From Klebsiella electrica (GTDB lineage: Bacteria; Pseudomonadota; Gammaproteobacteria; Enterobacterales; Enterobacteriaceae): 64,000 nucleotides of DNA. The notes under the pieces are model-generated. The model did no database searches. It worked only from the letters and a program-made list of their open reading frames with translations, and had not been told where the DNA came from. Within the stretch, counting starts at the first letter, position 1. Each line of letters opens with the position of its first letter. The DNA lies in NCBI RefSeq assembly GCF_006711645.1, contig NZ_CP041247.1:992001-1056000 (forward strand), in the 5' to 3' direction. Shown here in pieces: positions 25,181 through 34,991 of the stretch. The translations under genes were made by a program, and so were the position numbers.

Positions 25181-26104
25181 ATGAGCGTTTTAATTGCACT
25201 ATTGCAGGCGCTGGCGCTGTTCGCCGCCGCGCCGCTGTTGTCCGGGCTCACCCGCGTGGCGCGCGCCCGCCTGCACAACCGCCGCGGACCGGGGGTGCTA
25301 CAGGAGTATCGCGACATCCTCAAACTGCTGGGTCGTCAGAGCGTCGGTCCTGATGCCTCCGGCTGGGTATTCCGCCTGACGCCGTATGTGATGGTAGGCG
25401 TCATGCTGACCATTGCCAGCGCGCTGCCGGTCGTCACCGTCGATTCGCCGCTGCCAGGGCTGGGCGACCTGATCACGCTGATTTACCTGTTTGCTATCGC
25501 CCGTTTCTTCTTTGCTATCGCCGGTCTGGACACCGGCAGTCCGTTTACCGCGCTCGGGGCGAGCCGCGAAGCGATACTTGGCGTACTGGTGGAGCCCATT
25601 TTGCTGCTTGGCCTGTGGGTGACGGCGCAGGTCGCCGGTTCCACCCATATCAGCAGCATCACCGACACCCTTTATCACTGGCCCGCTGCCCACTCGGTAC
25701 CGCTGGTGCTGGCGCTGTGCGCCTGCGCATTTGCCACCTTTATCGAAATGGGCAAGCTGCCGTTCGACCTGGCGGAAGCGGAGCAGGAGCTGCAGGAGGG
25801 GCCGCTGACCGAATACAGCGGCAGCGGTTTTGCGGTCCTGAAGTGGGGCATCAGCCTCAAGCAACTGGTGGTGCTGCAGATGTTTGTCGGCGTGTTTATC
25901 CCGTGGGGGCAGATGACTCACTTTAGTGTCGCTGGCCTGCTGCTGGCGCTGGTCGTCGCCATCGTCAAGCTGGTGGCGGGCGTGCTGGTTATCGCCCTGT
26001 TTGAAAACAGCATGGCGCGTCTGCGTTTTTGTGCCACTTCCCGCGTCACCTGGGCCGGTTTTGGCTTTGCGTTTTTAGCTTTCGTCTCCTTGCTGGCGGC
26101 GTGA
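25181..26104 (+). CDS. hycD: Formate hydrogenlyase membrane subunit HycD
   Basis: A 307-residue NuoH-like membrane subunit with about eight helices. Typical motifs are RARLHNRRGPGVLQEYRDIL near the N-terminus and the acidic loop FDLAEAEQELQEGPLTEYSG. It links the membrane arm to the HycE/HycG catalytic module. GAGGAG precedes the ATG at 25181. Confidence 0.96.
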   Translation: MSVLIALLQALALFAAAPLLSGLTRVARARLHNRRGPGVLQEYRDILKLLGRQSVGPDASGWVFRLTPYVMVGVMLTIASALPVVTVDSPLPGLGDLITLIYLFAIARFFFAIAGLDTGSPFTALGASREAILGVLVEPILLLGLWVTAQVAGSTHISSITDTLYHWPAAHSVPLVLALCACAFATFIEMGKLPFDLAEAEQELQEGPLTEYSGSGFAVLKWGISLKQLVVLQMFVGVFIPWGQMTHFSVAGLLLALVVAIVKLVAGVLVIALFENSMARLRFCATSRVTWAGFGFAFLAFVSLLAA

Positions 26105-26120
26105 TTAAGAGAGTTTGAGC

Positions 26121-27830
26121 ATGTCTGAAGAAAAAATCGGTCAACACTATCTCGCCGCGCTGCATCAGGCCTTCCCGGGCGTGGTGCTCGACGAGGCCTG
26201 GCAGACCAAAGATCAGCTCACCGTGACGGTGAAGGTCAACTATCTCCCGGAAGTCGTGGAGTTCCTCTACTACCAGCAGGGCGGCTGGCTGTCGGTGCTG
26301 TTCGGTAACGACGAACGGAAGCTTAACGGCCATTATGCCGTGTATTACGTGCTGTCGATGGAGCAGGGCACCCGCTGCTGGATAACCGTGCGCGTCGAAG
26401 TGGATGCCGACAAACCGGAATATCCGTCGGTGACGCCGCGCGTGCCTGCCGCCGTGTGGGGCGAGCGCGAAGTGCGCGATATGTACGGTCTGATACCGGT
26501 AGGGCTGCCGGATGAGCGTCGCCTGGTACTGCCGGACGACTGGCCGGATGAACTCTATCCGCTGCGTAAAGACAGCATGGATTATCGTCAGCGCCCGGCG
26601 CCGACTACCGATGCGGAGACCTACGAGTTTCTCAACGAGCTGGGCAGCAAGAAAAACAACGTGGTGCCGATTGGCCCGCTGCACGTCACCTCCGATGAAC
26701 CCGGCCACTTCCGCCTGTTCGTTGACGGCGAGAATATCATCGATGCCGATTACCGCCTGTTCTACGTCCATCGCGGCATGGAAAAGCTGGCGGAAACCCG
26801 CATGGGCTACAACGAAGTGACCTTCCTGTCGGACCGGGTGTGCGGGATATGCGGCTTTGCCCACAGTACGGCCTATACCACTTCCGTCGAGAATGCGATG
26901 GGCATCGTGGTACCGGAACGCGCGCAGATGATCCGCGCCATTCTGCTGGAGGTGGAACGCCTGCACTCGCACCTGCTGAACCTCGGCCTCGCCTGCCATT
27001 TCACCGGCTTTGACTCCGGGTTTATGCAGTTCTTCCGCGTGCGTGAGACGTCAATGAAGATGGCGGAGATCCTCACCGGGGCGCGTAAAACCTACGGGAT
27101 GAACCTGATTGGCGGCATCCGTCGCGACCTGCTGAAAGAGGACATGATCCAGACAAGAGCGCTGGCGCAGCAGATGCGCCGTGATGTGCAGGAGCTGGTG
27201 GATATGCTGCTCAGTACGCCGAATATGGAACAGCGTACCGTCGGCATCGGTCGTCTTGACCCGCAAATCGCCCGCGACTTCAGCAACGTCGGCCCGATGG
27301 TACGCGCCAGCGGCCACGCCCGCGACACCCGTGCCGATCACCCGTTTGTCGGTTACGGCCTGCTGCCGATGGAAGTGCACAGCGAGCAGGGTTGCGATGT
27401 GATTTCGCGTCTGAAGGTACGTATCAACGAAGTCTACACTGCGCTGAATATGATCGACTTCGGCCTCGATAACCTGCCGGGCGGCCCGCTGGCGGTGGAA
27501 GGCTTTACCTATATCCCGCACCGTTTTGCGCTGGGCTTCTCGGAAGCGCCGCGCGGGGATGATATCCACTGGAGCATGACCGGCGACAACCAGAAACTGT
27601 ACCGCTGGCGCTGCCGTGCGGCCACCTACGCCAACTGGCCGACCCTGCGCTATATGCTGCGCGGCAACACCGTCTCCGACGCGCCGCTGATTATCGGTAG
27701 TCTCGACCCGTGCTACTCCTGTACCGACCGCATGACCGTGGTCGATGTGCGGAAGAAAAAAAGCAAAGTGGTGCCGTACAAAGAGCTGGAGCGCTACAGC
27801 ATCGAGCGTAAAAACTCGCCGCTGAAATAA
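26121..27830 (+). CDS. hycE: Hydrogenase 3 large subunit HycE (precursor)
   Basis: A 569-residue [NiFe] hydrogenase large subunit, same length as E. coli HycE. Residues 1-165 are NuoC-like; the rest is NuoD-like. The active-site cysteines lie in DRVCGICGFAHS and DPCYSCTDR. After the latter Arg comes the C-terminal peptide MTVVDVRKKKSKVVPYKELE onward, which HycI removes after nickel insertion. The start is the ATG at 26121, matching MSEEKIGQHY; a TTG two codons earlier is ignored. It forms the H2-evolving core with HycG. Confidence 0.97.
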   Translation: MSEEKIGQHYLAALHQAFPGVVLDEAWQTKDQLTVTVKVNYLPEVVEFLYYQQGGWLSVLFGNDERKLNGHYAVYYVLSMEQGTRCWITVRVEVDADKPEYPSVTPRVPAAVWGEREVRDMYGLIPVGLPDERRLVLPDDWPDELYPLRKDSMDYRQRPAPTTDAETYEFLNELGSKKNNVVPIGPLHVTSDEPGHFRLFVDGENIIDADYRLFYVHRGMEKLAETRMGYNEVTFLSDRVCGICGFAHSTAYTTSVENAMGIVVPERAQMIRAILLEVERLHSHLLNLGLACHFTGFDSGFMQFFRVRETSMKMAEILTGARKTYGMNLIGGIRRDLLKEDMIQTRALAQQMRRDVQELVDMLLSTPNMEQRTVGIGRLDPQIARDFSNVGPMVRASGHARDTRADHPFVGYGLLPMEVHSEQGCDVISRLKVRINEVYTALNMIDFGLDNLPGGPLAVEGFTYIPHRFALGFSEAPRGDDIHWSMTGDNQKLYRWRCRAATYANWPTLRYMLRGNTVSDAPLIIGSLDPCYSCTDRMTVVDVRKKKSKVVPYKELERYSIERKNSPLK

Positions 27831-27839
27831 GGAATCGCC

Positions 27840-28382
27840 ATGTTTACCTTTATCAAAAAAGTGATCAAAACCGGCAACGCGACGCACGCTTATCCGCTGG
27901 AGCCGATGCCGGTAGATAAAAACTTTCGCGGCAAACCGGAACATACGCCGCAGCAGTGTATCGGCTGCGCGGCCTGCGTTAACGCCTGCCCGTCGAACGC
28001 GCTGACGGTGGCGACGGACCTGGTGACGCGCGAGCTGGCGTGGCAGTTCGACCTCGGGCGCTGCATTTTTTGCGCCCGCTGCGAAGAGGTGTGCCCGACG
28101 GCGGCCATCAAGCTGTCGCAGGAGTATGAGCTGGCGGTATGGAAGAAAGAGGATTTCCTCCAGCAGTCGCGCTTTGCCATCTGCCACTGCCGGGTGTGCG
28201 AACGCCCGTTCGCCGTACAAAAAGAGATCGACTACGCCATCGCGCTGCTCAGGCACAACGGCGATACGCGCGCTGAACTGCATCGCGAAAGCTTCGAGAC
28301 CTGCCCGGAGTGTAAACGCCAGAAGTGCCTGGTGCCGTCCGACCGTATTGAACTGACTCGCCATATGAGAGAGGCCAGCTGA
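27840..28382 (+). CDS. hycF: Formate hydrogenlyase ferredoxin subunit HycF
   Basis: A 180-residue iron-sulfur protein with two 4Fe-4S motifs ([14 protein letters not shown] and [14 protein letters not shown]), similar to NuoI. Extra cysteines occur in [10 protein letters not shown] and CPECKRQKC near the C-terminus. It bridges HycB and HycG electron transfer. AAGGAA precedes ATG 27840; the stop shares one base with hycG. Confidence 0.96.
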   Translation: MFTFIKKVIKTGNATHAYPLEPMPVDKNFRGKPEHTPQQCIGCAACVNACPSNALTVATDLVTRELAWQFDLGRCIFCARCEEVCPTAAIKLSQEYELAVWKKEDFLQQSRFAICHCRVCERPFAVQKEIDYAIALLRHNGDTRAELHRESFETCPECKRQKCLVPSDRIELTRHMREAS

Positions 28383-29149
28383 TGAGCAATTTACTGGGCC
28401 CGCGCGATGAAAACGGCATCCCGTTGCCGATGACGGTGGAGGAGTCTATCGCCAGCATGAAGGCATCGCTGCTGAAGAAAATTAAGCGTTCCGCCTATGT
28501 CTATCGCGTGGACTGCGGCGGCTGCAACGGCTGCGAAATTGAGATTTTCGCCACCCTGTCGCCGCTGTTTGATGCCGAACGCTTCGGGATCAAAGTGGTG
28601 CCGTCACCGCGCCATGCCGACATCCTGCTGTTTACCGGCGCGGTCACCCGCGCCATGCGTTCACCGGCGCTGCGCGCCTGGCAGTCGGCGCCGGATCCGA
28701 AAATCTGCATCTCTTACGGCGCCTGCGGCAACAGCGGCGGTATTTTCCACGACCTTTACTGCGTGTGGGGCGGCACCGACAAAATTGTCCCGGTGGACGT
28801 CTATATTCCGGGCTGTCCGCCGACCCCGGCCGCGACGCTGTACGGCTTCGCCATGGCGCTGGGCCTGCTGGAACAGAAAATACATGCCCGTCTGCCGGGC
28901 GAGCAGGATGACAAAGCGGCGGAGATTCTCCACCCCGGCATGGTGCAACCGCTGCGCGTGCGTATCGACCGCGAAGCGCGTCGCCTGGCGGGTTACCGCT
29001 ACGGGCGTCAGATTGCCGATGACTATATGCGCCTGCTGGCGCAGGGGGATAGCCAGGTGGTGCGCTGGCTGGAGGCGGAAAAAGATCCGCGTCTGACCGA
29101 GATAGTCACCCATCTGAACCTGGTGGTCGAGGGGGCGCGTATCCGATGA
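28382..29149 (+). CDS. hycG: Hydrogenase 3 small subunit HycG
   Basis: A 255-residue NuoB-like small subunit. Cluster ligands are in [22 protein letters not shown] and [12 protein letters not shown]. It holds the 4Fe-4S centre nearest the [NiFe] site and forms the catalytic dimer with HycE. The start overlaps hycF by one base (TGATG) and the end overlaps hycH by 4 bp. Confidence 0.96.
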   Translation: MSNLLGPRDENGIPLPMTVEESIASMKASLLKKIKRSAYVYRVDCGGCNGCEIEIFATLSPLFDAERFGIKVVPSPRHADILLFTGAVTRAMRSPALRAWQSAPDPKICISYGACGNSGGIFHDLYCVWGGTDKIVPVDVYIPGCPPTPAATLYGFAMALGLLEQKIHARLPGEQDDKAAEILHPGMVQPLRVRIDREARRLAGYRYGRQIADDYMRLLAQGDSQVVRWLEAEKDPRLTEIVTHLNLVVEGARIR

Positions 29150-29556
29150 GCGAGACGGTGGTGTTTAGTCAGCTGAGCCGTAAATTTATTGATGAGAACG
29201 ACTCCACGCCGGATCAGGCGCAGCAGGTGGTCTATTACAGCCTGGCGATTGGCCACCACCTCGGCGTCATTGATTGTCTGGAGACGGCGCTGAGCTGCCC
29301 GTGGGAACAGTATCTGGCGTGGATAGCTACGCTGGAAGCTGGCAGCGCCGCGCGGCGCAAAATGGAAGGCGTGCCGAAGTACGGCGAGATTGTGATCGAC
29401 AGCAACCATGTGACGATGCTCGCCCACGCCTTTGATAAAGCGCAGGCCCGGCAGACCCCCGAACAGCAGGCGTGGAGTAAAACCATGCTCAGCATGCTGC
29501 ATGATATTCACCAGGAAAGCGCCATCTACCTGATGGTGAGGAGACTCCGTGACTGA
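29146..29556 (+). CDS. hycH: Formate hydrogenlyase maturation protein HycH
   Basis: A 136-residue cytoplasmic protein required for maturation of hydrogenase 3 in E. coli but not part of the final complex. Conserved stretches include [15 protein letters not shown] and [18 protein letters not shown]. No cofactor motif is evident. It overlaps hycG by 4 bp and hycI by 8 bp. Confidence 0.94.
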   Translation: MSETVVFSQLSRKFIDENDSTPDQAQQVVYYSLAIGHHLGVIDCLETALSCPWEQYLAWIATLEAGSAARRKMEGVPKYGEIVIDSNHVTMLAHAFDKAQARQTPEQQAWSKTMLSMLHDIHQESAIYLMVRRLRD

Positions 29557-30034
29557 CGTTTTACTCTGTGTTGGCAATAGCATGATGGGCGACGACGGCG
29601 CAGGCCCGTTGCTGGCGGAGATGTGCGCCACCAACCCGGTCGGTGAATGGGTAGTGATTGACGGCGGCAGCGCCCCGGAAAACGACATCGTCGCCATTCG
29701 CGAGCTACGTCCCGATCGCCTGCTGATCGTCGATGCTACCGATATGGGGCTCAACCCCGGTGAAATTCGTCTCGTCGACCCGGACGATATCGCCGAAATG
29801 TTTATGATGACCACCCACAATATGCCGCTCAATTATCTGATTGACCAGCTGCAAGAGGATGTTGGCGAGGTGATTTTTCTCGGGATTCAGCCGGATATCG
29901 TCGGCTTTTATTACCCGATGACCCAGCCGATTAAGGACGCGGTCGAACGGGTGTATCAGAAGCTTAACGGCTGGCAGGGCAGCGGCGGATTTGCGCAGCT
30001 TGAGGCGGCCGAAGAGGCGGTATCCCCCGGCTAA
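29549..30034 (+). CDS. hycI: Hydrogenase 3 maturation endopeptidase HycI
   Basis: A 161-residue Ni-dependent protease that clips the C-terminal peptide from HycE. Conserved features are GNSMMGDDGAGP with the metal-binding Asp, IDGGSAPEN, and the His in MTTHNMPLNYL. GTG start at 29549 with GAGGAG upstream. E. coli HycI ends a few residues after FAQL; here the last residues VSPG and the TAA stop are read from the start of a REP element, extending the tail slightly. Last gene of the hyc operon. Confidence 0.95.
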   Translation: MTDVLLCVGNSMMGDDGAGPLLAEMCATNPVGEWVVIDGGSAPENDIVAIRELRPDRLLIVDATDMGLNPGEIRLVDPDDIAEMFMMTTHNMPLNYLIDQLQEDVGEVIFLGIQPDIVGFYYPMTQPIKDAVERVYQKLNGWQGSGGFAQLEAAEEAVSPG

Positions 30035-30120
30035 GCGCAGCGCAGGCAGGGAAAACCCCGGAGGGCGGCCGGTGCAATCGCAGTGTGTAGGCCGGGTAAG
30101 GCGCAAGCCGCCACCCGGCA
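30024..30120. repeat. REP elements after hycI
   Basis: The first element (30024-30051, CCCCGGCTAAGCGCAGCGCA onward) is the reverse orientation of the palindrome after ygbA and contains the hycI stop codon. The second (30087-30120, GTAGGCCGGGTAAGGCGCAA onward) has complementary ends GCCGGGT/ACCCGGC. They fill the gap between the convergent hycI and ascB genes and probably serve as transcript ends. Confidence 0.88.
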
Positions 30121-30127
30121 ATACAGG

Positions 30128-31555
<1,428 letters not shown>

Positions 31556-31581
31556 TTACCTCGCTTGCAAAAAAATAGTGT

Positions 31582-33024
31582 TCAGACGTGTGATGGCCGG
31601 GTCGTGGTCTGGCGCGCTCTGGCATCGGCGGCGGCCTCTTCCACCGGGATATCTTCAAAGCCGAGCAGCAGCGTCAGCACGAAGGAGAGCACCACCGCCA
31701 GCGCCATCACCCCAAAGACCCAGACGATGGTCATCGGGTTAGCCGGATCGAAAAACTGGACGCTGGTGAACAGGCCCGGTGCCGCCATCGAGTGGCTGGC
31801 AAGCCCGGCGATACCGGCCACCGCGCCGCAGATAAAGCCGCTGATCAGGCTGGCGATTAGCGGACGTTTGAGGCGCACCGCGACACCGTACAGCGCCGGT
31901 TCGGAGATCCCGGCCAGAATGGCGGAGGCCGCGGCCGCCAGCGCAGTCTGGCGCAACTCCGGATTTTTGGTTTTCCAGGCTACCGCCAGCGATGAGCCGC
32001 CCAGCGACAGGTTGGCGCCGATTTCTGACGGCATTACCATCCCTTCTTTACCGGTTTCGGCAATGGTCTGAATAATGGTCGGGGTGAAAACGCGGTGCAT
32101 CCCGGTCATCACCAGCAGCGGCCACAGGGCGCCCATAATCGCCACCGACAGCCAGCCCAGATAGCTATGAATGGTGTACACCAGCGCGGAGATGGCGCTG
32201 CCGATCCAGATCCCAAGCGGGCCTATCAGCAGGATCGCCAGCGGCGCGGCAATCAGCACGATCAGCATCGGCTTAAGGAAGTTCTTCGTCACCGCCGGGG
32301 TAATTTTATCTACCCAGCGTTCGATATATGACAGGCACCAGGTCATCACCAGTGCCGGAATAACGGTATAGGTGTATTTCACCGCCGTCACCGGAATAAA
32401 GGCGAACTCAACGTGCTCGCCCTGAGCCGCTTTCGCCATCAGCTCAATAAAACTCGGATGGACCAGCACCCCGGCAATGGCGATCGCCAGCGACATATTG
32501 GTTTTGAATTTTACCGCCGCGGAGGCGGCGACCATCAGCGGCAGGAAGAAGAACGCGCCGTCGCCGATAACGGTCAAAATGGTTAGCGTGGGCGAACCTT
32601 TAGGCAGAACGCCGCTCATCTCAAGGATCATCGCCAGCAGTTTGACCATCGATCCGCCGATGATGGCGGGGATCAGCGGCGACATGGTGCCGATCAGCGC
32701 ATCAAGGATCCCGGCGCCGATACGTTTTAACGTCAGCGGCGGTTTACCCTCAGGCTCCGCGGGGCGCATATCGTCCGGCAGCAGGTTGACCACTTCGCGA
32801 AACGCCTGCGATACCGTATTGCCGATAATGACCTGGCACTGGTTGTCGCTGCGCACCACGCCAAGCACGCCTTTCAGGCTTTTCAGCGCGGCGCTGTCCA
32901 CCCGCGCGTTATCTTTGACCACAAACCGCAGACGGGTCATACAGTGGGTGACAGCCGCGATGTTATCCGCCCCGCCTGTTGCCGTCAGAATTTGCTTCGC
33001 CAGGGCTGCGTAATTTTTAGACAT
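31582..33024 (-). CDS. ascF: PTS beta-glucoside transporter EIIBC, AscF
   Basis: A 480-residue phosphotransferase permease. The IIB domain (residues 1-85) carries the phosphorylated Cys28 in AAVTHCMTRLRFVV; the IIC domain (about 100-470) has ten or so membrane segments with GISEPALYGVAVRLKRP, typical of the glucose/beta-glucoside superfamily. No IIA domain is present, so a IIA must come from elsewhere. It imports and phosphorylates the substrate for AscB. Divergent from ascG. Confidence 0.94.
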   Translation of the reverse strand: MSKNYAALAKQILTATGGADNIAAVTHCMTRLRFVVKDNARVDSAALKSLKGVLGVVRSDNQCQVIIGNTVSQAFREVVNLLPDDMRPAEPEGKPPLTLKRIGAGILDALIGTMSPLIPAIIGGSMVKLLAMILEMSGVLPKGSPTLTILTVIGDGAFFFLPLMVAASAAVKFKTNMSLAIAIAGVLVHPSFIELMAKAAQGEHVEFAFIPVTAVKYTYTVIPALVMTWCLSYIERWVDKITPAVTKNFLKPMLIVLIAAPLAILLIGPLGIWIGSAISALVYTIHSYLGWLSVAIMGALWPLLVMTGMHRVFTPTIIQTIAETGKEGMVMPSEIGANLSLGGSSLAVAWKTKNPELRQTALAAAASAILAGISEPALYGVAVRLKRPLIASLISGFICGAVAGIAGLASHSMAAPGLFTSVQFFDPANPMTIVWVFGVMALAVVLSFVLTLLLGFEDIPVEEAAADARARQTTTRPSHV

Positions 33025-33100
33025 CGGATTTTATCCTGTTTAATCAATAGGGTACTGGCTAGTTATCGCACCTGAGGAGCGTGCACTATCTGAGATACAT

Positions 33101-33115
33101 AGGAAACCGGTTCCA
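33101..33115 (-). promoter_or_regulatory. AscG operator upstream of ascF
   Basis: AGGAAACCGGTTCCA is a near-perfect palindrome centred on CCGG, close to the AscG site TGAAACCGGTTTCA known in E. coli and of LacI/GalR type. It is 77 bp upstream of ascF in the ascF-ascG gap. Confidence 0.7.
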
Positions 33116-33290
33116 CAAAATCATGATGAGTTTCATTTGTTCTAACAAGATCTAAAAAAATCATTTTTCCGTTTTGTGATTTCGATCGCTATGTGAGGCG
33201 GGAAAGAATCTGCGCTGCGCGCGAGTCAAAGCTGTAAAACGGCGAGGCGTGCAGTACACTGCGGGCATCTTTTGCAACAGGAAGAACAAC

Positions 33291-34304
33291 ATGGCAACGA
33301 TGCTGGAGGTGGCGAAACGCGCGGGCGTCTCGAAGGCGACCGTTTCCCGGGTACTGTCGGGCAACGGCTATGTCAGCCAGGAAACGAAAGATCGCGTATT
33401 CCAGGCCGTGGCGGAAAGCGGCTACCGGCCGAATCTGCTGGCGCGTAACCTGGCCACCAGAAAGAGTCAGACGCTGGGGCTGGTGGTGACCAACACCCTT
33501 TATCACGGGGTCTATTTTAGCGAGTTGTTGTTTCACGTTGCGCGGATGACGGAAGACAAAGGACGCCAGCTGATTCTGGCCGACGGCAAGCACAGCGCCG
33601 AAGAAGAGCGCGCGGCGATCCAGCACCTGCTCGACCTGCGCTGCGATGCCATTATCATCTATCCGCGTTTTCTCAGCGTTGATGAAATGGACGAGATCGT
33701 GGAAAACCAGGCGCAGCCGATTATGGTGCTCAACCGCCGCCTGCGGCGCAATGCCAGCCACTGCGTCTGGTCCGATCAAAAAGCCTCGGCGTTTATGGCG
33801 GTCGAAAAGCTGATTACCCGCGGTCATCGCGATATTGCGTTTATCACCGGCTCGCTGGACTCGCCAACCGGGATTGAACGCCTTTCCGGCTATAAAGATG
33901 CGCTGACGAAACACGGAATTTCGCTGAATAATGAGCTGATTGTTGAGGGCCGGTGGACGCCGGAAACCGGCGCTGCCGGCGTAGAGACGCTGCATCGGCG
34001 CGATGTCCGTTACAGTGCGCTGGTGGCGAGCAATGACGACATGGCGATTGGCGCGATGAAGCAGCTACATCAGCAGGGCGTGCGGATCCCGCAGCAGGTC
34101 TCGGTCATCGGCTTCGATGATATCGTGCTGGCACCGTATATGGTTCCGGCGCTCTCCAGCGTCAAAATACCGGTGACGGAGATGATCAAGGAGAGCATTA
34201 ACCGACTGATCTTTATGCTCGACGGCGGCGATTTTAAATATCAGCAAACCTTCCCTGGCGAGTTGCTTGAACGTGACTCGATAGCCCCGGGACCGTTCGC
34301 CTGA
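33291..34304 (+). CDS. ascG: LacI-family repressor AscG
   Basis: A 337-residue LacI/GalR regulator. The helix-turn-helix is MLEVAKRAGVSKATVSRVLS, followed by the hinge and a periplasmic-binding-like sensor domain with SALVASNDDMAIGAMKQLH and VIGFDDIVLAPYM. It represses ascFB in E. coli. The start is ATG 33291 with AGGAAG upstream; the frame opens 14 codons earlier but similarity begins at MATMLEV. Transcribed divergently from ascF. Confidence 0.95.
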   Translation: MATMLEVAKRAGVSKATVSRVLSGNGYVSQETKDRVFQAVAESGYRPNLLARNLATRKSQTLGLVVTNTLYHGVYFSELLFHVARMTEDKGRQLILADGKHSAEEERAAIQHLLDLRCDAIIIYPRFLSVDEMDEIVENQAQPIMVLNRRLRRNASHCVWSDQKASAFMAVEKLITRGHRDIAFITGSLDSPTGIERLSGYKDALTKHGISLNNELIVEGRWTPETGAAGVETLHRRDVRYSALVASNDDMAIGAMKQLHQQGVRIPQQVSVIGFDDIVLAPYMVPALSSVKIPVTEMIKESINRLIFMLDGGDFKYQQTFPGELLERDSIAPGPFA

Positions 34305-34314
34305 CGTCGTCACC

Positions 34315-34340
34315 TGTCATCGTCAGATGTGACGATGACA
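34315..34340 (+). promoter_or_regulatory. Candidate FhlA enhancer upstream of hydN
   Basis: A perfect inverted repeat: TGTCATCGTCA (34315-34325), four bases, then TGACGATGACA (34330-34340). The same 11-base arm occurs at 22097-22107 in the hyp/hyc region. It lies about 58 bp upstream of the sigma-54 -24 element, a usual enhancer distance. Confidence 0.72.
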
Positions 34341-34397
34341 GAATCGGTTCTTCGTCTTTATATTATTCATTTCCTTTAATATCAGTGTGATAAAAAC

Positions 34398-34413
34398 TGG
34401 AACGTATTATGCA
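34398..34413 (+). promoter_or_regulatory. Sigma-54 promoter of hydN-hypF
   Basis: TGGAACGTATTATGCA has the -24 GG and -12 GC at canonical spacing; the -24 box departs from TGGCAC at two of its last three positions. It is about 38 bp upstream of hydN. hydN-hypF is sigma-54/FhlA dependent in E. coli. Confidence 0.8.
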
Positions 34414-34451
34414 TACTCCGCCGCGTAACCTTCTTACTGCTGGAGAAATGG

Positions 34452-34979
34452 ATGAACCGTTTCATTATCGCCGACGCAAGCAAATGCATCGGCTGCCGCA
34501 CCTGTGAAGTGGCCTGCGTGGTCTCTCATCAGGAAAATCAGGACTGCGCCGCGCTGACGCCCAAATCCTTCTTACCGCGTATCCATGTGATCAAAGGCGT
34601 TAACGTCTCGACGGCGACCGCCTGTCGTCAGTGTGAAGACGCGCCGTGCGCCAACGTCTGTCCGAACGGCGCTATTAGCCGGGATAAAGGCTTTATCCAC
34701 GTGATGCAGGAGCGCTGCATCGGCTGTAAAACCTGCGTGGTGGCCTGTCCCTACGGCGCTATGGAGGTGGTCGTGCGTCCGGTGATTCGTCATAGCGGCG
34801 CCGGGCTGAACGTGATGGCGGAAAAAGCGGAAGCCAATAAATGCGATCTTTGTCATCACCGCGAAGAGGGACCCGCCTGTATAGGGGCCTGCCCGACGCA
34901 TGCGCTGGTTTGCGTGGATCGCAATAAGCTCGAGCAGATGAATAACGAAAAACGTCGTCGTACGGCGCTGGCCTGGTAA
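34452..34979 (+). CDS. hydN: Electron-transport iron-sulfur protein HydN
   Basis: A 175-residue ferredoxin-like protein homologous to HycB, with four clusters: CIGCRTCEVAC, CRQCEDAPCANVC, CIGCKTCVVAC and CDLCHHREEGPACIGAC. In E. coli it is linked to formate dehydrogenase H activity. GGAG sits before the ATG at 34452. It lies 12 bp before hypF in the same operon. Confidence 0.95.
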   Translation: MNRFIIADASKCIGCRTCEVACVVSHQENQDCAALTPKSFLPRIHVIKGVNVSTATACRQCEDAPCANVCPNGAISRDKGFIHVMQERCIGCKTCVVACPYGAMEVVVRPVIRHSGAGLNVMAEKAEANKCDLCHHREEGPACIGACPTHALVCVDRNKLEQMNNEKRRRTALAW

Positions 34980-34991
34980 GGCTATGGCGCG

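Noticed and set aside
27051..28364. 437-codon open frame antisense to hycE/hycF
   Set aside because: It mirrors two well-supported genes; long antisense frames are expected in GC-rich coding DNA with this codon bias.
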